Assembly (NCBI GenBank): GCA_023457535.1
Contig: JAEWLN010000026.1
Span: forward strand, 1-5,738
Origin: Bacteroidota bacterium
GTDB taxonomy: Bacteria; Bacteroidota; Bacteroidia; Flavobacteriales; Flavobacteriaceae
Reading direction: 5' to 3'
DNA length: 5,738 bases
Of the stretch, positions 5,684-5,738 are shown in pieces (the stretch's first letter is position 1; the number at the start of each line of letters is the position of its first letter). Position numbers and translations under genes: made by a program. The notes below the pieces were generated by a model. That model saw only the letters and a list, made by a program, of their open reading frames with translations. It searched no databases and was not told where the DNA came from.

Positions 5684-5738
5684 TCACGCCATCGGCCAAC
5701 CCGATCTTGGGCACGTAGATTTGACGCGCGCCACTCCA
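5655..5738 (-). CDS. C-terminal end of a minus-strand protein, possibly Ppx/GppA-type phosphatase (partial)
   Basis: On the minus strand the frame from the right edge is open for 27 codons to TAG (5655-5657) and reads ARQIYVPKIGLADGVIKALYYGRI at its end. The pattern VPKIGLADGVI followed by a short tail resembles the C-terminal end of exopolyphosphatase/GppA phosphatases of Bacteroidetes, which hydrolyse polyphosphate or pppGpp. The match is by recollection of the family and covers only the tail; none of the catalytic domain is visible. The last 29 bases lie within the antiporter coding sequence on the opposite strand. The rest of the gene lies beyond the right edge. Confidence 0.5.
   Translation of the reverse strand, partial: WSGARQIYVPKIGLADGVIKALYYGRI

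Overview
This window looks like chromosomal DNA of a member of the Bacteroidota, most likely close to the Flavobacteriaceae. The assignment rests on a DnaX protein of the Bacteroidetes form (start MEQFVVSARKYRP, no zinc-binding cysteines, C-terminus ending FDLDI), on promoter boxes of the Bacteroidetes type TAnnTTTG ahead of rnpB and dnaX, and on the near absence of good Shine-Dalgarno sequences. All genes look like housekeeping or core accessory genes. There is no sign of mobile elements, CRISPR arrays or tRNA genes.

Layout. Positions 1-291 (minus strand) hold the 5' part of a cyclophilin-type peptidyl-prolyl isomerase lipoprotein that runs off the left edge. About 20 bases upstream of its start codon ends the RNase P RNA gene rnpB (about 317-635, minus strand), with a promoter at 638-645 and a U8 tract at 312-319. 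Positions 646-747 are a divergent intergenic region. On the plus strand follow a 96-100 residue conserved hypothetical protein (748-1050) and, 14 bases later, a complete type IB DNA topoisomerase (1065-2141), probably one operon. After a 155-base gap with a near-leaderless promoter comes dnaX (2297-4017), then a CPA1-family Na+/H+ antiporter (4049-5683). Its 3' end overlaps, tail to tail by 29 bases, the end of a minus-strand gene (5655-5738) that resembles the C-terminus of Ppx/GppA phosphatases.

The most interesting feature is dnaX. It is split into two reading frames. Frame zero stops at 3380-3382 after 361 codons. The conserved tau C-terminus continues in the -1 frame. The join lies on a run of ten A (3357-3366) followed by G, which contains the heptamer A AAA AAG in the same phase as the classical E. 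coli dnaX slippery site, with a small hairpin five bases downstream. The simplest reading is recoding, either ribosomal -1 frameshifting or RNA polymerase slippage on the A run, giving a 361-residue gamma-like product and a 573-residue tau product from one gene. A homopolymer sequencing error is the main alternative.

Functionally the window brings together tRNA maturation (rnpB), DNA topology (TopIB), replisome clamp loading (dnaX), ion homeostasis (antiporter) and protein folding outside the cytoplasm (cyclophilin). These genes share no single pathway.
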